Shown piece by piece: positions 45,640 through 53,871 of a DNA stretch of 64,000 bases. The stretch is from G963556115 sp963677015 (GTDB taxonomy: Bacteria; Planctomycetota; SZUA-567): positions 2,790,001-2,854,000 of the forward strand of contig OY781533.1 in NCBI GenBank assembly GCA_963677015.1, written 5' to 3'. The position numbers and the translations under genes are program-made. Below the pieces are notes generated by a model, which was not told the origin of the DNA, searched no databases, and saw only the letters and a list, made by a program, of their open reading frames with translations. The stretch's first letter is position 1, and every line of letters begins with the position of its first letter.

Positions 45640-46314
45640 ATGCAGAGAGTTACCCTGACACTTTTACTCATCTTAACGCTATTGAGTACCGGCTGCACCC
45701 GACATGATTTCAGTATTGCCCAAGACCGTGATGTCGAGATCGGCGTACTGCTGCGCAAGCAGTTTACCACCGATGTCTGTGACCGGCGGATCTACCGGCA
45801 CATACATATACTCCTTGATGGTAATGAAATTATGGGCTACAACCTCGGAGTACAGCCCAGACCGATGTTCATCACCTACCTGCTGACCCACATTCACGGC
45901 GAAGTCCGCAACTATCAGGATCTTATCGGCATCCGTGAGCACTACATAAACGCCGATGTCGCCCGTGACACCACCTACCACGGCAAACCCGGCAACAAAA
46001 TGGTCACCGACTGGGTACGTTTCAAAGTCAGCCGCGAGCAGGCGGATAAATTACGGGAAGCCTGGTATGAGATGCGCCGCAACCCTCCGGAATTCCGACT
46101 CTGGGGCGACAACTGCGCCTCCAGACTCGCCGAGAATTTTGTCAAAGCCGGAATACTGCCGCCCGGACTGCCCGGATTCGACCGTCCTGAAGCCGTACTC
46201 AAGCAGCTTGAGAAGTACTATCCCGACCTGACAATGGCAACCGGTTACTTCGGTATTGATGCCGAGCACAACATAACCTTTATACCCCTTGCTAATGACT
46301 GCAGCGCCGAATAG
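45640..46314 (+). CDS. Lipoprotein with possible NlpC/permuted papain-like domain
   Basis: 224 aa. The signal peptide ends in lipobox LSTG-Cys19, so it is an outer- or inner-membrane lipoprotein. The mature part contains THIHGEVRNYQDLIG and, further on, WGDNCASRLAENFVKAGILPPG. The order His ... Asn-Cys at the start of a helix resembles permuted NlpC/P60-like or DUF4105-type cysteine hydrolases, where N-C begins the catalytic helix. That would make it a candidate peptidoglycan or lipid amidase, but this is inference from a short motif. GGAAA precedes the ATG. Monocistronic. Confidence 0.75.
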   Translation: MQRVTLTLLLILTLLSTGCTRHDFSIAQDRDVEIGVLLRKQFTTDVCDRRIYRHIHILLDGNEIMGYNLGVQPRPMFITYLLTHIHGEVRNYQDLIGIREHYINADVARDTTYHGKPGNKMVTDWVRFKVSREQADKLREAWYEMRRNPPEFRLWGDNCASRLAENFVKAGILPPGLPGFDRPEAVLKQLEKYYPDLTMATGYFGIDAEHNITFIPLANDCSAE

Positions 46315-46693
46315 AATAATACCAACGCGCCGCCGCCGCCAGAGCGGCATAACCGAAAGGAACAGAAAGTGAGATTCAGAGACTCCAACCCGCCACGAAT
46401 AACTATCCACACCGCACCCCGGTGCCATGGAGATGCCACACCGCATGCTAAGCGTGATATAATCCACATCCGACTGGAGTACCCTACTTCGGAGCCCAGA
46501 CGTTATTTCCGCAGCACACCCTTGCAAATTTTACCTGAAAATTTAAACTTGCCGCAATAGCGAATATTTGGCGTAAGTGCCAAAATAAATTACTGCTACC
46601 CAAAAAAAATACCGACGCAAAAAAACTTTGCCGTTGTATAATAGGCAGCAGGATTTCTACTGTACGGAGAGTATTGATAAGGATTGAAGTAGA
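46315..46693. other. Intergenic upstream of argJ
   Basis: Contains a 63-codon frame with GTG start at 46369 preceded by AAAGGAAC. Its composition (Pro, Arg, His rich) looks non-coding and I leave it uncalled. The last 100 bases are AT-rich and likely carry the argJ promoter (TTGTATAATAGG near 46632). Confidence 0.4.
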
Positions 46694-47878
46694 ATGAAAA
46701 ATATTTTAAACAATGTTTCCGGCTTTCAGATCAAAGCCGTCAAAGCCGGCATCAAAGCCTCCGGCAAACTTGATCTTGGTATAATCATTGCCGAGCAGGA
46801 TGCGGTCGCCGCCGGAGTCTTTACCCAGTCTAAGGTAGTAGCCGCCCCGGTTACTCTTTCCCGTGAGGTTCTGACAGAAAATCCGCAACGCATCCGGGCA
46901 ATAATTGTCAACGCCGGCAACGCCAACGCCTGCACCGGTGCAGAAGGGATGCAGAACGCCCGTAATATTGCCGCAGCAGCAGCAGCAACAATCGGCGCTG
47001 AAGCCGGGCAGATTCTCCAGTGCTCAACCGGTATTATCGGGGAGCAGATGCCGATGGAGAAATACCTTGCCGGTATCACTGCCCTCAGCCAGACCACTGG
47101 TGATATGGGAGCGGAGTTTACCGAAGCCATCCTGACAACCGATCTGGTAAAAAAAGAAGCTTCTAAAGAGCTGCTGGGCGGAGCAATAGCCGGAGTCTGT
47201 AAAGGCAGCGGCATGATCGCACCGAATATGGCGACAATGCTCGGATTTGTTCTGACCGACATCAATATTACGCAGCCACTGCTGCAGCAGGCACTGAGCA
47301 CCGTGGTTCCACTTACCTTCAATGCCGTCACCGTCGACAGTGACACCTCGACCAATGATACGGTACTGCTGCTGAGCAGCTGCCGGCAGGGTTCGACGAT
47401 CACCAGTGCCGATAGCGCTGAATACCGTGAATTCACCGCCGGACTGCAGGAGGTATGCTTCGCGCTCGCCGAACAGATAGCGCGCGACGGCGAAGGCGCC
47501 ACCAAGATCGTCAGGGTACGGATCAAAGGTGCCGCCAGCGAGAGTGACGCCAGACTCGCCGCCAGAACGGTAGCTGAAAGTCCGCTGGTGAAGACCGCGA
47601 TGTTCGGTTGCGATCCGAACTGGGGCCGGGTGATAGCAGCGCTCGGACGCAGCGGCTGCGCATTGGAAGAGAGCAAAACAGATATCTTCCTCTGCGGAGA
47701 ACTCCTGCTGAGTAAAGGTGTACCGCAGAAATTCAACGCAAAACAGGTATCAGAGCTGATGCAGGCAAAAGATATCACCATAACCGCAGATCTCAACCTC
47801 GGCAAGTCCGAGATGACAATGCTCACCTGCGACTATTCTTATGAATACATTAAGATTAATGCCGAGTACCATACCTGA
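46694..47878 (+). CDS. argJ: Glutamate N-acetyltransferase/amino-acid acetyltransferase ArgJ
   Basis: 394 aa. Transfers the acetyl group from N-acetylornithine to glutamate, closing the arginine cycle; bifunctional forms also use acetyl-CoA. A self-cleaving Ntn protein: the cleavage and nucleophile site MIAPNMATML is present, cut before Thr. Also visible: CSTGIIGEQMPM, GCDPNWGRVIAALG and DLNLGKSEMTMLTCDYSYEYIKINAEY at the C-terminus. Length normal. No other arg gene is nearby. GGATTG and AAGTAG precede the ATG, a modest ribosome site. Confidence 0.97.
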   Translation: MKNILNNVSGFQIKAVKAGIKASGKLDLGIIIAEQDAVAAGVFTQSKVVAAPVTLSREVLTENPQRIRAIIVNAGNANACTGAEGMQNARNIAAAAAATIGAEAGQILQCSTGIIGEQMPMEKYLAGITALSQTTGDMGAEFTEAILTTDLVKKEASKELLGGAIAGVCKGSGMIAPNMATMLGFVLTDINITQPLLQQALSTVVPLTFNAVTVDSDTSTNDTVLLLSSCRQGSTITSADSAEYREFTAGLQEVCFALAEQIARDGEGATKIVRVRIKGAASESDARLAARTVAESPLVKTAMFGCDPNWGRVIAALGRSGCALEESKTDIFLCGELLLSKGVPQKFNAKQVSELMQAKDITITADLNLGKSEMTMLTCDYSYEYIKINAEYHT

Positions 47879-48783
47879 TATCAGTTGCAAAACCTGGTAT
47901 ATATAGTAACACCGATTAATTTTCGTATCTGCCGCTTTTCACCGCTTTTTTCAGCAAATAAAGCACTTTAAAGCGGCAGCAAAGCTAAAATATACGCGAC
48001 ATTTTTTAGTTATTTTAGTTTTTTTAAGTTAAAAACGACAAATATGCTACCGGTCATTTGCCAATATTGTAAGACACGTTACTTAAATACGTTATAAAAC
48101 ACGATTATTACTTTTCCCAAATTTATCCACATAACATTATAATGAGCAAAACACAACTAAATACCCATAGAAATGATAACTAAATGAAAAGTCAATATTG
48201 ACGATTTTTTTATTAATGCTCAGAAAAATATTATCCTTATATTTACACTGCGGCAGAGCCGGGTAAAAAGATAAAAAATTACCGAAATACCGGAAATTAA
48301 TAGAAGTAACATAGGTTTCTAACATATTTGAATATAATATAATAATTGTGCTATAGGCAATTTCAATGTAAATAAATTGCAACTTTTTTAAAAATAAAAG
48401 TTTGACTATCGGCAAATCTAAGGTAAGCTAAAGTATCTTTAACTTAAAAGAGCTTAAATAAAAGCTGATTTCTTAAATTTTTATTTAGGATTTAGTTTAT
48501 ACCGGTAAAGCAGCGCTATTTGCAGGACAGCAGGCAGATTCAGCCAGCGCCGCGGCTCCGAGAATGATGCAGAGGTTTTATAACTGCAGTACAGCGAATT
48601 GTGACTGAGCCGGGCATTGGATTATTCCCGAGCTTTTACGCTATCCGTCTGCAGCGTTTTACAAATGTTTTAAATTAATTTTTATTATTATAATAGTAAG
48701 TAAGTAATTGTTTTATTCTGGGCGGTTTAAATAAACCGCATTAAAATTCTTGTTGTTTGTTTTTGGAAATGAGGTGAATTCTT
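47879..48783. promoter_or_regulatory. 905-base AT-rich control region upstream of sugar locus 2
   Basis: The longest gene-free stretch in the window. It includes homopolymer A/T runs, one exact DnaA-box-like 9-mer (TTATCCACA, 48123-48131) and an ATACCGGTA dyad (48497-48510). A 92-codon minus-strand frame at 48137 is AT-driven and not called. Its position suggests a long leader or several regulator sites for the binding-protein gene. Confidence 0.5.
48497..48510. promoter_or_regulatory. CG-centred dyad ahead of sugar locus 2 (LacI-type operator candidate)
   Basis: 14 bases centred on CG containing ATACCGGTA, the same nonamer as in the dyad upstream of the aldolase (53733-53746). LacI/GalR operators are CG-centred palindromes of this length. 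It is 274 bases before the binding-protein start. Confidence 0.4.
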
Positions 48784-49713
48784 ATGAAACTCAGTAAATT
48801 CCTTGTTGCTCTCGTAGCTGTAATCGCATTGGTTGCTACATCTGCTAATGCAAAAGAACTCAAAAAGGTCGGTGTAACCATGCAGACACTTGCCAACCCA
48901 TTCTTCGTAGAAATGGTTGACGGTGCCACAGAAGAAGCCAAGAAGATCAACCCTGACTGCCAGATCATTTCACTATCAGGTGATAATGACCTCGGTAAGC
49001 AGATTGGTCAGATCGACAACCTGGTTGCAGGTGGTTGTGACATCATCGTACTTAACGCATGTAACACAGACGGTGTTGGTCCTGCTGTTCAGCGCGCACG
49101 TGACGCTGGTGTAGTTGTTATCGCTGCCGACGTTGCTGCTAAGAACGCAAACCTATGCATCCAGTCAGATAACTGGCAGGCAGGCCGTCAGGCTGGTCAG
49201 TTCATCGCAGATCAGCTCAAGGGCAAGGGCAACCTGGTTATTCTTACCGGCGACCCAGTATCTGCAGTTACCGGCCGTGTTGGCGGATGTATGGAAATAC
49301 TCAAGAAGTATCCTGACATCAAAGTTATCAGTGACGACCAGAACGGTAAGGGTCAGCGCGATATCAGTCTTGACCTTATGACCAACGTTCTTACTGCTTT
49401 TGACCAGATCGACGCAGTATTCTGCATCAACGACCCATCAGCTATCGGTGCCGCTCTTGCTATCAAGCAGGCTGGTCGTACAGACGAAATGTTCGTAGTT
49501 GGTGTTGACGGTTCAAAAGACGCTATCACCGAAATGAAGCGCGACGGTTCTATCTTCCTCGCTACTCCAGCTCAGACTCCACGTCAGATGGCTATGGAAG
49601 GTGTAAAGCTCGGTTATGACATCATGAACGGTAAAGAAGCTCCATCAGAACAGATCCTTTACCCTGTAAAACTTATCACCAAGGACAACATGGATTCTTA
49701 CAAGCCTTGGTAG
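48784..49713 (+). CDS. Periplasmic sugar-binding protein (RbsB-like) of second ABC importer
   Basis: 309 aa. Signal peptide ~1-23 (MKLSKFLVALVAVIALVATSANA). Type I periplasmic-binding fold: VGVTMQTLANPFFVEMVDGATEEAKK, INDPSAIGAALAIKQAG, VVGVDGSKDAITEMKRDG, ATPAQTPRQMAMEG. Very biased codon use (GGT, CCA, GTT, CGT rich) differs from neighbouring genes and indicates high expression. GAGGTG lies 8-10 bases before the ATG. It is first in an operon with ATPase, permease and sugar kinase. Confidence 0.95.
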   Translation: MKLSKFLVALVAVIALVATSANAKELKKVGVTMQTLANPFFVEMVDGATEEAKKINPDCQIISLSGDNDLGKQIGQIDNLVAGGCDIIVLNACNTDGVGPAVQRARDAGVVVIAADVAAKNANLCIQSDNWQAGRQAGQFIADQLKGKGNLVILTGDPVSAVTGRVGGCMEILKKYPDIKVISDDQNGKGQRDISLDLMTNVLTAFDQIDAVFCINDPSAIGAALAIKQAGRTDEMFVVGVDGSKDAITEMKRDGSIFLATPAQTPRQMAMEGVKLGYDIMNGKEAPSEQILYPVKLITKDNMDSYKPW

Positions 49714-49766
49714 TAAAAAGCTGATATCTTTGTAAAGATATAAGTTGAAGAAAAAATAACCTACTC

Positions 49767-49827
49767 TTATGCGCGGCGGCAGGAATATTATTTATCCCTT
49801 AAAAAACACCATAAGCCGCCCGCATAA
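49767..49827 (+). other. Intercistronic hairpin between binding-protein and ATPase genes
   Basis: TTATGCG + GGCGGC (49767-49780, with one bulged C) pairs with GCCGCC + CGCATAA (49815-49827). There is no T-run, and the ATPase ribosome site is 14-20 bases later. Likely an mRNA-stability or attenuating structure; its position mirrors the hairpin at 32139-32168. Confidence 0.65.
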
Positions 49828-49856
49828 GGGTGAAATACAAGCAAGTTGGAAGAATT

Positions 49857-51407
49857 ATGTCTAAAATAACTCATAAAATTGAAGCAAACCATATCTCAAA
49901 GACCTTCCCGGGGGTAAAAGCACTCATAGACGTGTCGGTCTTTCTGGACAAGGGTGAGCTACTCTCAATCGTTGGTGAGAACGGCGCAGGAAAGAGTACT
50001 CTGATGAAGATTCTCGCCGGTGTCTACACTAAAGATGAAGGCATGGGTGAAATTCTCGTTGACGGCAAAGCTGTTGACATCAAAATCCCCCGCGATGCAT
50101 TGGACCACGGCATCAGTATTATCCACCAGGAGCTCTCAGTAGCGACAGACATCACCGTTGCCGAGAACATCTTCATGGGTAGAGAACCACTGGTTGGCGG
50201 CATATTCGTTGACCGCAACAAACTTTTCGCTGATACCGCCAAGGTACTCAAGGAGATCGAAGCTCCTTTCAAAGCGACTGATTATCCAAGAAGTCTGAGT
50301 ATTGCTGAACAGCAGGTACTTGAGATTGCCAAAGCGATCAGTCAGAACAGTGATGTTATTATTATGGATGAGCCTACAGCGTCTCTGAGTGAGACCGAGA
50401 TGGAGCATCTGTTCAATCTAATCCACAGATTAAAAGCACGTGGAATATCCATCATTTACATCTCCCACCGTCTGAAAGAGGTTGTAGAGCTCTCAGACCG
50501 GGTGGTAGTCCTCCGTGACGGCGCGCATGTAGCGACCATGGAGAAGGATGAAATCAATGAGAAAGACATGGTTGCGCACATGGTAGGTCGTAGCCTTACC
50601 GAATATTACGGTGAATTGGATCTTGTCCCAAGTGATGAAAACATCATGGAGGTTAGAGACCTCAATGACGGTCACTTCGTCAATAATGTCAACTTCGACC
50701 TGAAGAAGGGTGAAATTCTCGGTTTCGCCGGTCTTGTAGGTGCAGGACGTTCAGAGATTGCCAAACTGATCTTCGGCATTGACAAGAAGACCAGCGGTGA
50801 GATAAAACTTGAAGGCAAGACGCTCAATATCAACGACCCGATCGTAGCCATTTCAAACGGTATCTCCTATCTTACCGAGGACCGTAAGAGTCTTGGACTC
50901 TTCCTTGACATGTCCTCAGCGGACAACATCAGTCTGAATATGCTCCGTAAGATCTCCAGTGGCGGTTTTATCGGCGGTAACTCCAGCAGAAGATTCTCAA
51001 AGGATTACATCAACAATTTGAAGATCAGACTTGCTTCACCAGAGACCAGAGCCAGAGAGCTCTCAGGTGGTAACCAGCAGAAACTGCTGATATCACGTAT
51101 GATCTCGACCTCGCCAAAGGTACTCATCATGGATGAGCCTACCCGTGGTGTTGACGTCGGTGCAAAGAGTGAAATATATAAGATTATTGAACGACTCGTA
51201 GAGTCCGGGGATATGTCGGTTATTATGATCTCCAGTGAACTTCCTGAACTTATCGGTCTGTCAACCAGAGTACTGGTTATCCGTGACGGCACTGTTGTTC
51301 ACGAGATTGATGACAAGAACGATATCACTCAGGAAAATATCATGGCTTATGCCGCAGGTATGACCGCACCCGATTATAACTATCAAGATAAGCTTACAAA
51401 TGTATAA
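49857..51407 (+). CDS. Sugar ABC transporter ATPase, two fused NBDs (RbsA type)
   Basis: 516 aa. NBD1: GENGAGKSTLMKIL, Walker B VIIMDEPTASL, signature LSIAEQQ. NBD2: GLVGAGRSEIAKL, signature LSGGNQQK and Walker B VLIMDEPTRGVDVGAKSEIY. Start at the ATG 49857, where GGAAG lies 4-5 bases upstream; a GTG at 49830 sits directly against the hairpin and lacks spacing. Part of the RbsA/MglA class, working with the binding protein upstream and the permease downstream. Confidence 0.95.
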   Translation: MSKITHKIEANHISKTFPGVKALIDVSVFLDKGELLSIVGENGAGKSTLMKILAGVYTKDEGMGEILVDGKAVDIKIPRDALDHGISIIHQELSVATDITVAENIFMGREPLVGGIFVDRNKLFADTAKVLKEIEAPFKATDYPRSLSIAEQQVLEIAKAISQNSDVIIMDEPTASLSETEMEHLFNLIHRLKARGISIIYISHRLKEVVELSDRVVVLRDGAHVATMEKDEINEKDMVAHMVGRSLTEYYGELDLVPSDENIMEVRDLNDGHFVNNVNFDLKKGEILGFAGLVGAGRSEIAKLIFGIDKKTSGEIKLEGKTLNINDPIVAISNGISYLTEDRKSLGLFLDMSSADNISLNMLRKISSGGFIGGNSSRRFSKDYINNLKIRLASPETRARELSGGNQQKLLISRMISTSPKVLIMDEPTRGVDVGAKSEIYKIIERLVESGDMSVIMISSELPELIGLSTRVLVIRDGTVVHEIDDKNDITQENIMAYAAGMTAPDYNYQDKLTNV

Positions 51408-51428
51408 GATAACAGCATAGCTGCTATC
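51408..51428 (+). other. Short intercistronic hairpin
   Basis: GATAACAGC (51408-51416) pairs with GCTGCTATC (51420-51428) with one A-C mismatch, directly after the ATPase stop codon. No T-run. Confidence 0.4.
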
Positions 51429-51459
51429 AATACTCTGGAGAAGGAAGAAAGAAAAATAA

Positions 51460-52440
51460 ATGAATATTAATAAGGACGCCACCCCGGCGCTCAAGAATGC
51501 AGGGGACGGCAAGAAATTTGATCTGATCAACACCCTCGGCGTGCTGCCGATTCTTATTCTGTTTGTAGTGGCTTTTGCCCTCTATGAACCACGTTTCATC
51601 AGAGCCAGTAACATCATGAACATTTTCCGTCAGGCATCTGTGAATATCATTATCGCCTGCGGCATGACCATGGTTATTCTTACTGCCGGTATCGACTTGG
51701 CGGTAGGTTCGGTTCTGGCTGTATCTGCGGTTGTTGCAGTAACCGTATCACTCACTTCAATGCCGGCTCTGGCAATTCCGGTCGCCCTCCTGGTAGGTCT
51801 GCTGATCGGTGCAGTCAACGGTCTTCTGATTGCGATCTTCAAGATGCCGCCATTTATCGCGACGCTGGGTACGATGACCTCCTTCCGAGGGGTGGCGTAT
51901 CTGGTTGCAAACGGTACAACCGTTATCAACAACGATCTGCCATACGAAGCTCTGGGTAATAAATCATTCGCCGGCATCCCTTGGATGGTACTGGCCGCAC
52001 TGGTTGTCTTTTTCCTGACTTGGGTTCTGCTGAAACGTACAGTTCTCGGTACCCGTATCTATGCGGTCGGTGGTAATGAGATGGCTGCAAAATACTCAGG
52101 TATTTCTGTCGGTACAATCCTGGTTATCGTCTACTCTCTCAGTGGTCTGCTCTCAGGTCTTGCTGGTGTAGTACAGTCTGCACGTCTGTTCAGTGCCAGT
52201 GGTCTGATGGGTATCTCATACGAGCTGGACGCGATCGCCGCGGTTATTCTTGGCGGTACCAGTTTCAACGGTGGTATCGGTAGTGTATTCGGTACTCTGA
52301 TCGGTGCGCTGATCATCGCGGTACTGAACAACGGTCTGGTTATCGCCGGTGTGCCATACTTCTGGCAGCAGGTGGTAAAGGGTATCGTTATCGTCGGTGC
52401 GGTACTGATCGATATCTATAGACAGAAGGTTAAGAAATAA
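51460..52440 (+). CDS. Sugar ABC transporter permease (RbsC type)
   Basis: 326 aa, about ten membrane segments. Contains AVGGNEMAAKYSGISV (ATPase-contact loop) and VILGGTSFNGGIGSVFGTLIGALIIAVLNNGL, the RbsC signature. A single permease gene, so the channel is a homodimer, unlike the two-permease operon at 28.5-32 kb. GGAGAAGG lies before the ATG. 52 bases after the ATPase. Confidence 0.95.
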   Translation: MNINKDATPALKNAGDGKKFDLINTLGVLPILILFVVAFALYEPRFIRASNIMNIFRQASVNIIIACGMTMVILTAGIDLAVGSVLAVSAVVAVTVSLTSMPALAIPVALLVGLLIGAVNGLLIAIFKMPPFIATLGTMTSFRGVAYLVANGTTVINNDLPYEALGNKSFAGIPWMVLAALVVFFLTWVLLKRTVLGTRIYAVGGNEMAAKYSGISVGTILVIVYSLSGLLSGLAGVVQSARLFSASGLMGISYELDAIAAVILGGTSFNGGIGSVFGTLIGALIIAVLNNGLVIAGVPYFWQQVVKGIVIVGAVLIDIYRQKVKK

Positions 52441-52475
52441 TAAACCAAGACTGAATCAATGTTTTTCCTGCTCTG

Positions 52476-52500
52476 GGTCAGCTGCCTTAGGCGGTTGACC
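52476..52500 (+). other. Intercistronic hairpin between permease and kinase genes
   Basis: Eleven-base stem (arms 52476-52486 and 52490-52500, including G-T pairs) with a 3-base loop and no T-run. It could separate the expression of importer and kinase by RNA processing. Confidence 0.5.
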
Positions 52501-52570
52501 TGGAGTGTTAAAAGGGCACAAAGTTTGTAAAATAATCGGCAATATTTTATTAAGAAGAAAGAAAATCATC

Positions 52571-53527
52571 GTGTATGATATAGTATGTGTAGGTTTTACC
52601 TGTCTTGACATCCCGGTTGTCGGCGACATTGGTAAAAAAGTTTTCGATATTGACAGCACGCATGTGGACAGTATCTCAATGACACCGGGTGGAGACGCTG
52701 TCAATGAGTCGGTCACCTGCTCCAGTCTTGGACTGAATACGGCTATCGTCAGTTATGTCGGCAGCGATAACGGCGGACAGGTTATAATTGAGGCACTCAA
52801 AGCCAAAGGGGTGGACACTTCAGGTATTGAGATCTTCGAGGGCGAAACATCACAGACAGCGATCCCGCTGATCGACCGCTCTGGAGAGCGCCACTTCCTC
52901 TTCAACTGCGGCTGTTCCCCGCTCTTTACCGGACTGAATGTCGATCTGGAGCAGTACTACCAGACCAAGGTTCTGAGTATCGCCAGTTTCTACGTCGCCA
53001 AACGTTTCGATAAGGAAGGAGCTCCGGTCATCCTCAAGGGAGCAAAAGAGCACGGTGTCATCACCGTTGCCGACACCTGCAGCGATGTCATGGGACTGGG
53101 AATTGAGAATGTCAGAGAAGCACTGCCGTATATCGACTACTTCATGCCGAGTCTGGATGAAGCGGAAGCACTTTCCGGTAAGACCGAGTACCGTGATATC
53201 GCCGGAGTATTCATGGATATGGGTGCAAAGAATGTCGTACTCAAACTCGGCTCCAAGGGCTCATACATCCGCAGCGCGGATGAAGAGGTTCTGACACCGG
53301 CGTTTCTTGACACCAAGGTTATTGACACCACCGGCTGCGGTGACAACTTCGTCGCCGGCTTCTCTTACGGTATCAGCAAGGGTCTGAGCATGCAGGAGTG
53401 CGCGCAGTTTGCCGGGGCGGTTGCCGGTATCAACGCCGGGTTTATCGGCGGGTGCGGAGGCCTGAAGAGTATAACGGAGGTCAAGGAATTCCTCGCGGCG
53501 AGGGGCATAAGTATCACCGGCCTCTAA
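52571..53527 (+). CDS. PfkB/ribokinase-family carbohydrate kinase
   Basis: 318 aa. N-terminal VGFTCLDIPVVG and GGDAVNESVTCSSLGLNTAIVSYVGSDNGG are the first PfkB signature; the C-terminal DTTGCGDNFVAGF is the second, with the catalytic Asp in GCGD (usually GAGD). I choose the GTG at 52571 after a purine-rich AAGAAAGAAAA stretch; the frame runs to a GTG at 52505 inside the preceding hairpin area. Follows the importer genes, so it probably phosphorylates the imported sugar (ketohexose or its epimer). Specificity not readable. Confidence 0.92.
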   Translation: MYDIVCVGFTCLDIPVVGDIGKKVFDIDSTHVDSISMTPGGDAVNESVTCSSLGLNTAIVSYVGSDNGGQVIIEALKAKGVDTSGIEIFEGETSQTAIPLIDRSGERHFLFNCGCSPLFTGLNVDLEQYYQTKVLSIASFYVAKRFDKEGAPVILKGAKEHGVITVADTCSDVMGLGIENVREALPYIDYFMPSLDEAEALSGKTEYRDIAGVFMDMGAKNVVLKLGSKGSYIRSADEEVLTPAFLDTKVIDTTGCGDNFVAGFSYGISKGLSMQECAQFAGAVAGINAGFIGGCGGLKSITEVKEFLAARGISITGL

Positions 53528-53539
53528 AAAATTCATTTA

Positions 53540-53569
53540 CTCTGTGCCTGCGGGCACAGAGCTTTTTTA
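53540..53569 (+). terminator. Terminator of the second sugar ABC-kinase operon
   Basis: CTCTGTGCC (53540-53548) and GGCACAGAG (53553-53561), perfect, followed by six T. It lies 12 bases after the kinase stop, so the aldolase gene has its own promoter. Confidence 0.92.
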
Positions 53570-53732
53570 ATATCCGGGCAGCACAAGAAAAAAAAAACAG
53601 GCGCGGAAGTATCTGAAGCGGAAAAAAATACCCTAATTTTTTTTTCGGTACGCATAATAGCTAGAAACACAAATAGCACTGGATATACCGCTGTAATTTC
53701 ATATATGGATTAGGTTTTGCAAATACGTAAAA

Positions 53733-53746
53733 TGATACCGGTACCA
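53733..53746. promoter_or_regulatory. CG-centred dyad 1 upstream of the aldolase (LacI-type operator candidate)
   Basis: TGATACCGGTACCA: 12 of 14 positions are symmetrical around CG, in the style of LacI/GalR operators. It shares ATACCGGTA with 48497-48510. Confidence 0.45.
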
Positions 53747-53826
53747 AAAAATTTGCAATATCTTAAAAAGAAATTAAATCAGCTTCTTGCAATCAGGAAT
53801 TTATTGCTTAATGTTAATTAATATAT

Positions 53827-53840
53827 GGTTAACGTTAATC
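53827..53840. promoter_or_regulatory. CG-centred dyad 2 upstream of the aldolase (LacI-type operator candidate)
   Basis: GGTTAACGTTAATC has a perfect TTAACGTTAA core, 32 bases before the ATG. It probably overlaps the promoter or transcription start. Confidence 0.45.
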
Positions 53841-53871
53841 ATCATAATGTAAGTTAATAAGGAGAGTATGT

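Noticed and set aside
46369..46560. 63-codon GTG-start frame with AAAGGAAC upstream
   Set aside because: The ribosome site is plausible, but the protein is a Pro/Arg/His-rich string with no fold pattern. I keep it as non-coding.
48123..48131. Exact DnaA-box 9-mer TTATCCACA in an AT-rich non-coding region, possible replication origin
   Set aside because: Only one box found. No dnaA, dnaN, gidA or other origin-linked gene is near. A single 9-mer is expected by chance at this AT level.
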